64,000 bases of DNA, from positions 53,323,852 to 53,387,851 of the forward strand of contig NC_061867.1 of assembly GCF_907164915.1 (NCBI RefSeq). Reading direction: 5' to 3'. Below the pieces are notes generated by a model that saw nothing but the letters and a program-made list of their open reading frames with translations, was not told the DNA's origin and did not search any database. The translations under genes and the position numbers were made by a program. The stretch is from Impatiens glandulifera (Eukaryota; Streptophyta; Magnoliopsida; Ericales; Balsaminaceae). Position 1 is the stretch's first letter. Each line of letters starts with the position of its first letter. Shown piece after piece: positions 24,110 to 35,104 of the stretch.

Positions 24110-25429
24110 GAAAGAATAACAAGAAATACAACCACCAAATTCAGAAGACAAGACACAAACAAAAAATGTAGCAAATGACATATATATATACTTGTTTAGT
24201 GTAAATATTGTTTAATGTAAAAAAATTGTTTTGGCAGATTTTGTGATAATTGATAATAATTAGACCATGGTCGAGTTTGTTCCATGTCAAAAATTAATAT
24301 TTGTTATGGTGATCAAAAATCACGATAACATAAAAAAAAAATCAGATCACGATATATGGATATAAAATATATATACCAAATACATATAAGAAATACAGCA
24401 AAGTTTAAAACATGGTTTAAAAGATAATTTGTATAGAAAATGAAAATGAAGTAACAAAATCATATATACCTTAATCATGAACACAAAATAATTTGAAAAT
24501 AATATTATGCCACATATTATTTACCTCAAGGTTAATGGAGTTTTCAATTTAATTAGTTCTCTCTTTTGAGTTTGGGGTATTGAAGATATGTTTAAGATTA
24601 GAGAAATATGTGATATGGTTTGCTAAATATTCTTAAAGAATATAACTTTTGTAATTTTTTAATGAGATTATAAACTATGACAATGATTATAAAAACAAAT
24701 ACTAGTTTTCAAACATCAGTGTTGTTTTATTCAAGGATTATTTTTTTAATTTATTTTTTTTGAAGGGTCATATTGCCTTGAGCTCCTTACATTATTTTGT
24801 TGGTGACCTTAATTTATTCTCAAAGTAGCTAGTATGACCTTCCCATTATGACCTCTTTAAATCCAAAGGTTTTAGTGAAAATAAAATCTGAAATCTTTGA
24901 TTTAATTTTTTTTAAGTAAAACTCTTACCACTTGAATTACTATAATCGTTAACTCCTCTGCATTAGGTCAAACAGGACAATGCATCGATGAAGACGATGA
25001 AAAACATTTGAACTTGTACACATAGTAATAAAAACGCTTAATTAAAGCTAGAATCATCTTAACCTAGAACAAAACTATGTTGGTTAAACTACGTAAAACA
25101 AAATTATAAAAGTTGTTGGGTATCAATATGAAAATTTGAAAAAATTAAATCAACACAATGATGTGAATTATGAGAGTCAAATAATATTAACATTGATTTT
25201 AGTTCTTACAATATGCACCTTGATTTGGTTATTTATTTTACCTTTTGTGACACTGCTGTTGCCATTTCTCTTCAATTGTGTTTGTCAAAATTTGTCTTGT
25301 AAATTTTTTTTTCTAGTTTTAACTGGAGATACTTTTGACAAGATTTGATGTTATAATAAAAGAATAAGTCTATTTTTACATAAGTTTATTGTCTAGTTGA
25401 GACTTCTCACATTAGAAAATAATTAATGT
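24110..25429. other. Intergenic DNA between copies 6 and 7
   Basis: AT-rich spacer homologous to that before copies 5 and 6. An open frame at 25136-25348 is spacer sequence without recognisable product. Confidence 0.6.
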
Positions 25430-25480
25430 GATCAAGTCATGGGAAAGGTTTACACATTACCCATTATTATAAGTTTTGAA
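25430..25480 (+). promoter_or_regulatory. Conserved promoter block of copy 7
   Basis: GATCAAGTCATGGGAAAGG, TTTACACATTACCCATTATT, ATAAGTTTTGAAATG, as before copies 4 and 6. The ATG lies at 25510. Confidence 0.55.
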
Positions 25481-25509
25481 ATGTTTATTTGTATCATCAT
25501 TAATTGTTT

Positions 25510-27513
25510 ATGTCTTTGATGGCCTTCTTCAATCTCTTCATCTCTTTGTTTGTTTTCAATGTCACCATTCTCATCCTTCCTATTTATGCGAAAAAATCGT
25601 GCAAATCTTCTAATTGCATCAATGATAGTCTTCAAATAAGATTTCCATTCTTACTAAAAGGTCAACAAGATGAAAATTGTGGCTATCCCGGTTTCAATCT
25701 AACTTGTAATATCCAGGGATTACCCGCAATAGACCTTCCATTCTCAGGTCATTTCTTAATACAAAGCATTTCCTACAATCAACAAACAATACAACTTTCC
25801 GACCCGAACAATTGTCTCACAAAAAGGCTCATCGAATTGAATCTTTCAGGTTCTCCTTTTATGGGTAACTACTTCAATAGTAAGGAATATTTTTTAAAAA
25901 GCTGTCCACTAGGATTCAACTCTTCTTTGTCATATATTGTCAATTGCCTAAGCAATTCCACAAACACTATCATTGTTGTTAAAGCCGAGTATGCTAAATC
26001 TTACATTTTTGGAAGTTGTGTGGAAATTACTGTATTTTATGTTCCATTCCCTGGAGAATACCGGTTTCAAAGTTACAACTACAAGTTTGATTATTTGCTG
26101 CTAACATGGAATAAACCGCGATGTGGGTATTGTGAAATGGATGGTGGCGTTTGTGGGCTTACGAGTAATGTCGGAAGCCAAGATGTCGAATGCTTCTATC
26201 CAAAACCGGGTGAGTGACTTAATTTATAGCATTTGAATTAGGTTAATAAAAAAATTATGATGTATATAGTATTTTTGCCACCAAATATTTAACAAATTCT
26301 AACTTAATTTAGTTTTAAAGATGGCCTGATACAAAAGAATAATAAAATTTTTATTTGGTTACTAAATTTTGTTTTCAAATGTGTTCATCTGGTTCTATAT
26401 AAAAAAATGTATAAAAATGCATATATATGTAGTTGACCTTGAGGAATGATGATGGTTTTAATAATTGGAGCTTAATATAGCAAGCTGAAATTTGACTTAA
26501 CCTGGGTAAACTTAACAAATTAAGGGTTTTATAGTTATTTGAAAATAGTTAAATTATTTTAAATAATAATAATGTTGGATAAGAAAATGAATTATTTGGG
26601 TATAGTGAAAGTATTTTTTATTTTGTTTTAATTAAGGAAAACTAGTATCACACTCTACCGGCATGCCCTGCTTCTGGTTGGAATCGAATACGTGACATTT
26701 TGATATCTTAAATCGACTATTACGATTGGGTTATCTTGACGGGTTAATAGTCAAAGTATTTTAAAATAGTATAGACTGAAAATAAGAATATTTTATGTTG
26801 TAATTGATAATTTGAAAAAGTAAATAAATGCTATAAGATTGATTACAAGGTATCTGCATTTTTAGAAAGTTATTTGGATTTTGATACATTATTTAGTCTT
26901 ATTTTAAAATTTTACCAAGTAAAAGTTTTGATTAGTTCACAATATTTGTTGCTTTTCTTAATTAATAAAAGGGTATTTCATCATTTTCTCAAACAGTTAT
27001 TTAAAAAATGGTTTATTTTTAGATAAAATGACTAAATAATATATAGAAACAAAAAAATCTCAACATATGAACTTTTTTTTTACAGTTTCTCATGTATTGA
27101 AGATTCTTTTGATGTCATTTAGCATTCCAGCTATTATAGTTTTTGTGGTGTTGGCTTGTTATAAATTTCATAACAATTCACAAAACATTAACAATTCGGT
27201 ACATATAAGATTGGATTCAATCACAACGCCTCCACATTTCTCTACAACAACCGGAGGAGGTTTAGACGATTCCACCATTGAATCATATCCCATTGTCATA
27301 ATCGGAGAAAGTAATGTCAGCCCGGGACTCAACAACAAGACATGCTCAATTTGTTTGTCCGAGTTTCTTGCGAAAGAGACAGTCCGGTTCATACCTAATT
27401 GCACACATTGTTTCCATTCGGATTGTATTGATAAATGGCTTCGCCTCAACCATTCATGTCCGGTTTGTAGGACTTCACTAACCCATGTTGATGTCCCCTC
27501 TATTAATGTCTAA
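25510..27513 (+). CDS. GUB_WAK-RING-H2 membrane protein, array copy 7 (mosaic)
   Basis: Exons 25510-26209 and 27086-27513 give 375 residues; phase-1 intron (CCGG|gtgagt ... acag|TT). The signal peptide and most of the ectodomain follow copies 4 and 6, but the end of exon 1 (VGSQDVECFYPKPG) is closer to copies 1-3 and 8. The membrane helix and linker are like copies 4 and 6. The RING (ligands 320-361) switches to the version in copies 2 and 3 (FIPNCTHCFHSDCIDKWLRL). The first RING knuckle is CSIC instead of CPIC; the cysteines are intact, so zinc binding should be kept. Function inferred from family only. The mosaic pattern suggests gene conversion or unequal crossing-over. Confidence 0.9.
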
Positions 27514-27630
27514 TGCAAATAATTAACAAGAAAAAAAGTCACCAAATTAAGACCCACAAAAAGAAATGTTGTTTAATGTCTATTCAGTTTTGTTGGATCA
27601 CAATACTATATAGTATATTGTTTTCATGTC

Positions 27631-27780
27631 AATTGGTATTTTAGTTATTTCAGTTGCATTAGGTAGAACATAAACCGAGAAGTGTTTAAACGGGATCGTG
27701 TTTGCAACGATTCCACTATTAAATAATACAAATGAAGCGGTTTTTGGAGAAAGTAGACTCGTTCTAGGACTCAACTATAT
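27631..27780 (+). pseudogene. Relic of a RING-H2 gene second exon
   Basis: AATTGGTATTTTAGTTATTT matches the start of exon 2 in copies 4 and 6 (the membrane helix). Further on, GATTCCACTATT and GGAGAAAGTAGACTCG then GGACTCAAC match the GLD region (GATTCCACCATT ... GGAGAAAGCGGTCTCAGC). The two parts are about 115 bp apart, against about 195 bp in copy 6, so internal sequence is lost. No RING follows and the frame is broken. It lies about 120 bp after the stop of copy 7 and has no first exon. Confidence 0.7.
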
Positions 27781-28731
27781 GTGATCTGGACAATTTTTTA
27801 TGTTGATCATGAATGAAAAAAAACATTTGTTTGTCAAATATTACATTATCTAAAGTATAATATAATGATGATAGGAAATAATACTTTATAATTTGGAATA
27901 TGATTTGAAAAATAATTAATTTGTAAACAAAATGTAGTAACATAAATCACATTCTAATCCAAATCATAGTGTAAAAACTAATTTGATTTTATATGATCAA
28001 GAAAAAAATCATATACCAAATGAAAAAATCTTTGATGATTTTGATTGTAATCATGAAAAACATTTAATTTACTCGGAGTCTCCCTTATGTCCTCCTCGAT
28101 TTTAAAATAATTTTCCAATTTTTCATTATTTTCATACATCACAAAAAAAAATTGTTTATACCAATTCTTGAAGACAATGCCTTGTTATGAACACATATTA
28201 AGTATGTAGTAAGAGTATATATAGGTTAGTGATCAATTGAACCAAATAAAAAAAGGTATTTAAAAAAATTATAAACATTTATCTAAATAATAGATAAAAA
28301 AAAAAGTTAATTAAAAAAGAGTAAATGATTGGTTGAGATCCGAAAATTTATATAACTCTCAAGTTTACGTTATTGACAAAACGAAAACTGATAAATAACT
28401 TTTTTTTAAGTCCAGTTTTGACATGACTCTTTTTTGCAATCACCGAACAATCTGCCTAAACATATTTTTGCGGATTAAATATTTTCATTCCAAAAATAAG
28501 AGTTTGAAAGTTAGGCACTTTATAGTGGACTTGTTAAAATTTACTCAATGTGGTTGGAGGATTGAGGCTTTGGTGCCCTCCAGTACCCTATGCCACATCT
28601 AAGTCACTATACAACGGTTTTAAGTTTAATTTTCAGGCCAACCAAACCGGTAGATCGATGGGAATGTGTCGAACTTGTCATCGAAAACTACTCATAGAAG
28701 GATCAAGTTTAAGAATTGAATTGAGTTAATT

Positions 28732-29310
28732 TAGGGATGACAACGGGCACCCTACCCGACGAGTAGTGAAGTACTCATCTCTGAACCCGATTTTAATTTT
28801 ATTACTCGACCCCAAATCCTAACCCGGGTATCCATACTCCTATCTCCATCCCCGATTAAAAAACTTATAAGATTATAAATATTGAAGAAAAAATAAACTT
28901 TTATAAATAATTTAAAAATAGTAATATTAAAATATTAAAAATTTAAATAAAAACATTACTTATCTACTTAGAATGATGAGAGAGAAATAATATTTGTTAT
29001 TAAATAAAAGTTGAGTGGAAGATGTATGTAGAGAAATAATTTTTGGGGAATATAAAACATTTAAAGTTGGAGTATAGTGTATTTATGACCATGTTTAGAG
29101 TAAAGTGTGGATAAGATCAAATTAAATGTTGTATTTGTATTTATGAAACATTTGAAAAGTCAAACATTAAACTTTAATAAAAAAAAATAATTTTAATATT
29201 AATATAATCAGGTATCGGATATCGAGTTTAGTTTCACAACCTCCTCGTCCTCGTCCCCGATCCCGTACCTACGGCTATCTATCAGCATACAGGTACCATT
29301 CCTATCTCCT
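28732..29310. mobile_element. Dispersed-repeat-like element (TAGGGATGACAACGGG)
   Basis: Begins TAGGGATGACAACGGGCACC with CCTACCCGACG, then an AT-rich middle, and ends in CTCCTCGTCCTCGTCCCCGA and GGTACC. The start resembles termini of non-autonomous plant DNA elements. I could not find a clean inverted copy at the other end, so class and right border are uncertain. Confidence 0.35.
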
Positions 29311-29474
29311 GGTTAACCTAAACTTTGAGACTGAATATAAAACAATTTGTTTTATTTGTTTCTGACAAGCTCAAATAGGGTCAACTTTGAAGAATGTTGT
29401 AATACAAGAATAAGTATTTTTTTACATTTTATTTGCAAGTTGAGATTTCTCACATAATTAAATAATTAAAATAA

Positions 29475-29520
29475 TGTCACGTTGAGGGGTGTTACACATT
29501 ATTAACCATTCTTATAATAA
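29475..29520 (+). promoter_or_regulatory. Diverged promoter block of copy 8
   Basis: GTCACGTTGAGGGGTGTTAC and ACATTATTAACCATTCTTATAATAA; the TATA-like part is kept and the upstream part is diverged. The ATG lies at 29553. Confidence 0.5.
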
Positions 29521-29552
29521 TTTGAAATGTTTTTTTGATCATTTGCTTCTTT

Positions 29553-31805
29553 ATGTCTTTAATGGCCTTCTTGAAGTTCTTCCTTTCTCTTTTTATCTTC
29601 ATCACCTTCTTCCTTCTTCCTATTTATGCCCGAAAACCCTGCAAATCATCCGAATGTAACAATGGTGGTCTCGAAATCAGATTTCCATTCTTCCTAACAG
29701 GTCAAGAAGATCAAAGTTGTGGTTATCCCGGTTTTAATCTAAATTGTAACCATGGATTAGCCGCAATAGACCTTCCATTCTCCGATTCTTTCTTCATACG
29801 AGAAATCAACTACAAGACACAGGTAATAAAACTCTACGATCCAAACAATTGTCTCCCCGGTCGGATCCTCGAATTGAATCTTTCGAGTTCTCCTTTTACG
29901 GGTGAACCATATAGGGACTATTCTTTCTTTAGTTGTCCGGTTGATAAGAACTTGACCATTTATTGGCCTTATACTATTAATTGCCTAAGCAATTCCACAA
30001 ACATTGTTATGGCTGTTTATGTTGAGGATGTTACAACCTACATTATGCAAAATTGCGAGAAAATGGTTACGGTTTCTGTCCCGTTCTTGGGAAATGATTG
30101 GTTTCCGGGTGATGGATTTAATGATTTGTGGCTAACATGGAATCGACCGCGATGTCAGCCTTGTGAAATGAGTGGTGGTGTTTGTCAGCTTAAGAGCGTC
30201 GGAAGCCAAGATGTCATATGCTTCTATTCGAATCCGGGTGAGTGATATCTCGTTCATAATTCTATTTTGAAACACTTTGAGAAAGTAGATTTGGATCTTA
30301 GTTTGAATAAGAAAATATTGAATTAGAATATAATGTTCTATAACTTATACAAGTTATTAATTAGACACATTCTCATAAATTTATTTATTGACGCATTCTC
30401 ATCTAAATTCAGACTGTTTTAAATCAAATAATCTAATGTCTAACGTTTGAATTAGTTTAAGAAAAATAATTGCAATATAATTAGTATTTTCTTGCCAATT
30501 AATTTTTCTTTTAGTTATCAAAATCTACTATTTCAATAGTTAAATTAAGGCAAAATTCAACTTAGTAACTTTCAATGATGGAGATTACGTGCATTTAATG
30601 TGATTGACTTTAACAAATGATTATGATCATATTTGAAAATGTCATTTGGTCATAATATTTAATTAACATTGTTTAATATAAGATTGTGCTATGTATCATT
30701 ATTTATTGGGATTATAGTGTGAATTTTCAATTCATTTGATATAAAAATGTTTTTTTTTTTTTATATATAATCCAGATAATTATTCTTAGCCATGTGGTTT
30801 CATTTGGTATATAAAATAATTTTTAGATATGGTTCAAATAAGTTTTTGAATTATGATCAATATCATTTTCTAAATCATTATAATTTTTTGAAAATATAAG
30901 AATTTTCATTTTTTGGGGGTACTGTCTTTTTTCATTGATATATTTTTAAATAAACTTATGGAAAAAAAAGTTTGTTTTAAATAAAATGATACATTGGCAT
31001 AGGATTGAATCTTTTAAAATATTATAAAGAATAAACAAAGATTATCTTTGAAACAAACCTAGAATTTTCTAAAATAAGAATGTTAAATTTTGAGAAACTT
31101 ATAAAATCATATATATATATATATTAATTCTATTGTACCATGGATTATAATCTATTCAAACATATTACAATTATAAATTTGGTTTAAGGCGGTTGTTGAG
31201 TATTGTTTAAAAAATCAAATATTTTATTTTCAATTCTCACTTAAAACACATTGAATCGGAAGAACATGAATTTGATTGTCTAACTTTTGGAATAAAATAA
31301 ATATAAATTTGGATGATAATTTGAGAATTTAATGGTTAATACGATAACATAGCAAATGTTTTTTTTTACAGGTATGAGAGTATTGATGATTGTTTTGATG
31401 TCGATAATCTTACCAGCTATTGTAATTTTGTCGTGTTGGATTGTCATCAAATCCAACATTAACAACAGGAATTGGAGAGACATTAACAATTCCCTACATA
31501 TAAGTTTTGGCTCAATCGCAATGTCTCCACAATCTTCTATAGAAACCGGGATAGGCTTAGATAACTCCATCATTCAATCATATCCAAAAGTGGTTCTCGA
31601 TGAAAGCATGCGCATCCCAGGTCTAAACGACGGGACCTGCCCAATTTGTTTGTCTGAGTTTCTCGCGAAAGAGACAGTCCGGTTAATACCTGATTGTACA
31701 CATTGTTTTCATGTTGATTGCATCGATGAATGGCTTCGCCTCAACCGTTCATGCCCGGTTTGTCGGAGTTCACCAAACCATCGTGATGATTCTCCAACTA
31801 GTTAG
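29553..31805 (+). CDS. GUB_WAK-RING-H2 membrane protein, array copy 8
   Basis: Exons 29553-30237 and 31372-31805 give 372 residues; phase-1 intron (CCGG|gtgagt ... acag|GT). The signal peptide ([14 protein letters not shown]) leads into [17 protein letters not shown] and [10 protein letters not shown] of the GUB_WAK-type domain. It shares [12 protein letters not shown] and an FLGNDW stretch with copy 9 only, so 8 and 9 form their own subgroup. The helix is at about 232-254 and the RING-H2 ligands span 318-359 ([14 protein letters not shown]). Ile 10 codons before the RING (SIIQSYP) also occurs in copy 1. Function inferred from family: membrane E3 ubiquitin ligase with an extracellular cysteine-rich domain. 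Confidence 0.9.
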
Positions 31806-32498
31806 TGTCAAATGGGAAGGAATAACAATAAAAACATCACTAAATTCAAACCAAAAAATTGTAGCAAATGAGATCTAGATAATGTGTTTTATAAAGTTTG
31901 TAGCTCCCGGACATGATTTTGATATATATGGTGAATATTTATACAACATAATTGATCAAACTCAATGTCAATTATGAAATCATATTTGAAAATATAATAT
32001 TTTAATTTGATTTTCACTTCTAATATATTAAATTGAGGTGGAATGTATGACAGTAAAATTAATTAAACACAAAATATCACTAAAATTTTAGAACTTTATA
32101 GACGACATTTCGATCTAATAATCACATCATTTTAGAACTTGCTTGATCTCTATGTATATGTTCAATACTAGTGAAGACTGAAAATTAAGTTTATTATGAA
32201 ATACAAACAATGGTTAACTTAAGCATTAGATTGACTATGGCTCTTATTTCTTGTATATTTGTTTTGTTTTTTCGAGTGCGAAGATTCAAATTTATGACCA
32301 TGAGTTCTTATACTATTAATTATGTTCCAAGTGTCTTAAAATAAAAATAAAAAAAAGTTTTTGGGAGAATAAGAAATAGTTTAAGGGTTTATTAATGTGT
32401 CTATATTTGTATTTTGACAAGCTCAAACAAGGTCAAATCTATTTTTACACAATTTATTGTCCAATTGATATTTTATCACATAAGAAATTAACTACCTT
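31806..32498. other. Intergenic DNA between copies 8 and 9
   Basis: AT-rich; no gene. GACAAGCTCAAAC near 32418 is shared with the upstream regions of copies 2, 3 and 8. Confidence 0.6.
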
Positions 32499-32545
32499 GA
32501 TCAAGTCATGGGAAAGGTTTACACATTACCCATTCTTATAATTTT
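32499..32545 (+). promoter_or_regulatory. Conserved promoter block of copy 9
   Basis: GATCAAGTCATGGGAAAGG, TTTACACATTACCCATTCTT, ATAATTTTTTG; the ATG lies at 32577. Confidence 0.55.
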
Positions 32546-32576
32546 TTGAAATGTTTTAGATCATCATCATTTGCTT

Positions 32577-34782
32577 ATGGCATCCTTGAATATAATCATC
32601 TTTCTATTTATCTTCATCACCCCCTTGATTCATTCCATTAATGCCCGAAATCCCTGCGAATCATCGAAATGTAACAATGGTGGTCTCGAAATCAGATTTC
32701 CATTCTTACTAACAAATCAACAAGACAAAACATGTGGCTATCCCGGTTTCGGTCTAACTTGCAACAAGGAATTACCCACAATAGACCTTCCATTCTCGGG
32801 TTCTTTCTCTATACGAGAAATCAACTACAAGACACAGGTAATAAAACTCTACGACCCGAACAATTGTCTCCCTAGTCGGATGCTCGGGTTGAATCTTTCG
32901 AGTTCTCCTTTTATGGGTAACACTTATAAGAACTATTCTTTCTTTAGTTGTCCTGTTTCTTATAAGAACTTGACCACTTATTTGCCTTTTGTTGTCAATT
33001 GCCTAAGCAATTCGACAAATATTGTCATGGCGATTTATGTTGAGAATGTTACAACTTATGACATGCAAAATTGTGACAAATTTGTTACGGTTCCTATTCC
33101 TTTCTTGGGAAATGATTGGTTACCGGGCGATGAGTTTAGTGATTTGTGGCTAACATGGTATAGCCCGCGATGTGAGCCTTGTGAAAAGAGTGGCGGCGTT
33201 TGTAGGCTTAAGAGTGTCGGAAGCCTAGATGTCGGATGCATGTATATAGAACCGGGTGAGTCACATATTCATTAAGTATTGCGAATCTTTTGGCTTTTTC
33301 GATTTCAATTTATGTTGTTTGTTTAAGAATTTATAAGAATAATAAAAATTAGAAATGAATGATTCTCATGAAATTAAAATGTGTTGATTTGTTCAAGTCA
33401 ATAAATTTAGCTAAAATAAATTTAGCTAAAATAAATTTAGATAACTATAGGTTTAAATAAAATAAATAAAATAGAAGAAGAATATCAAATAAATTTCTCA
33501 ATAATTATATTAAATTTCTTCATATATATGAATGAATTATATTAAATTTCTTCAATAATTATAAAATTATAATTATAATTTCAAATTATATTTGATTCAT
33601 CCTAAAAAGAAATAATTACTATAATATAATATATGGTGCCAAAACGTTTGCACATAATCAAGAGGCAACATAAAAACAAATATCAAATCATAGTCTTAAC
33701 AACTTGAAATATTTAAAACTGGTAGACTTTCAATTATCCCCTTACACTTTGGAAATAAATTTTATGATTATTTCAAACATAATAATTGAATTATATTTTA
33801 AATAATTCAATAATCATAAAATTTAAAATTTAATTCTATCTACATCAATCCAAACATAGTTGTTCTTAATAATAATAAAAAAATTATAATTAGCTCAAGT
33901 GTAAAGTCATTGAGATATTTTTTAACATGATTCTTAGAATTTACTTTTACAAAACATTATAAGAAAAAGAAAAATAATGGAATAATATTTACTTTTTCAA
34001 ATGATGTAATTCTAATTTTATAAGAATCAAGTTGAATTACAGGTCAATTATAATATTCAAATAAAATTGTATTTACTTTTCTGTCTTAAAGGTTTTTTAA
34101 GTTACACTGGTCTATTTGTTTCTGTTTCTAGATATTAATGAAAAAAAATGTCTCACCTTTTAAAATAAAATAAAATAATTTTAATTCAAAATTAAGATAT
34201 TTCAATTGAAATTCACATATTCCTTTTATAAAAAAAAATGACTCTTTTAAAATAGTGGAATAAAAAAGTGGAATTGAAATTTAAGAAATGTAATCCTCAA
34301 CTCCAATTCCAATCTAACCAAAAAAGAATTTGATTGTTTGGTTTTTAAGTTTGAACAATGAGATTGAAACATCTTTTTTTACAGGTTTGTCGGCAATCAG
34401 GATAGTTTTCATGGCAGTTATCTTTCCAGCTATCGTCTTTTTCTCGTGTTGGCTTATCATCAAGTATAGTAGAAACAATGTAAACCGACAAGACATTGAC
34501 AATTCGATACATATAACCACCGAACGAGGCCTAGACGACTCCACCATTCAATCCTACACTAAAGTCATAATAGGGGAAAGCAACCGCATCCCAGGTATAA
34601 ACGATGGTACCTGCCCAATTTGTTTATCTGAGTTTCTCGCAAAAGAAACTGTTCGTTTCATACCTGATTGCACACATTCTTTCCATTCCGATTGCATCGA
34701 TGAATGGCTTCGTCTCAATAGTTCGTGCCCTGTTTGTAGGAGCTCACCAACCCATCAAGTTGATTGCCCATCTGATAATTAA
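32577..34782 (+). CDS. GUB_WAK-RING-H2 membrane protein, array copy 9
   Basis: Exons 32577-33255 and 34385-34782 give 358 residues; phase-1 intron (CCGG|gtgagt ... acag|GT). The signal peptide ([13 protein letters not shown]) is followed by [20 protein letters not shown] and NLSSSPFMG. The linker between membrane helix and GLD motif is the shortest of the array. The RING-H2 ligands span 303-344, with Ser between the two His (CTHSFH) where most copies have Cys. This is the last copy; the next gene is unrelated and on the opposite strand, so the array ends here. The 1.1-kb intron is AT-rich with short repeats of TAAATTTAGCTAAAA near 33410-33440. Confidence 0.9.
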
Positions 34783-35104
34783 GGCCTAATTTGAAAACAC
34801 TTGTACCAAATGAAGCAAATGTCCTAATGGGAAGATGAAAAAATCATAAAATTCAGGAAAAAACATTTTTAGCCACATTCGATATGTCTTGTTAGTATAT
34901 ACAACACAAAACGGTCAAACTCCAACCGAATTAGGGTTCACTCAGATAAGATCATATTTAAAAACAGGATATTTTTGAACTTAGGGCGATACATATTGAG
35001 AAATGTACTTGACAGTTCCAATAACATATTGGGATTGTCAACTAAAATACCTTTACTAAAGTGTTTCAAACGGGGCATATGAGTTCTTCGCGATATCAAA
35101 CACT
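34783..35104. other. Convergent 3' flanks of copy 9 and the SDE2 gene
   Basis: The two genes end facing each other, with about 320 bp between stop codons. It must hold both 3'UTRs; no other feature seen. Confidence 0.6.

Larger units (their letters stand above)
27514..29474. other. Intergenic DNA between copies 7 and 8
   Basis: Contains the exon 2 relic and a dispersed-repeat-like block, both listed separately. The rest is AT-rich with no gene. Confidence 0.6.
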
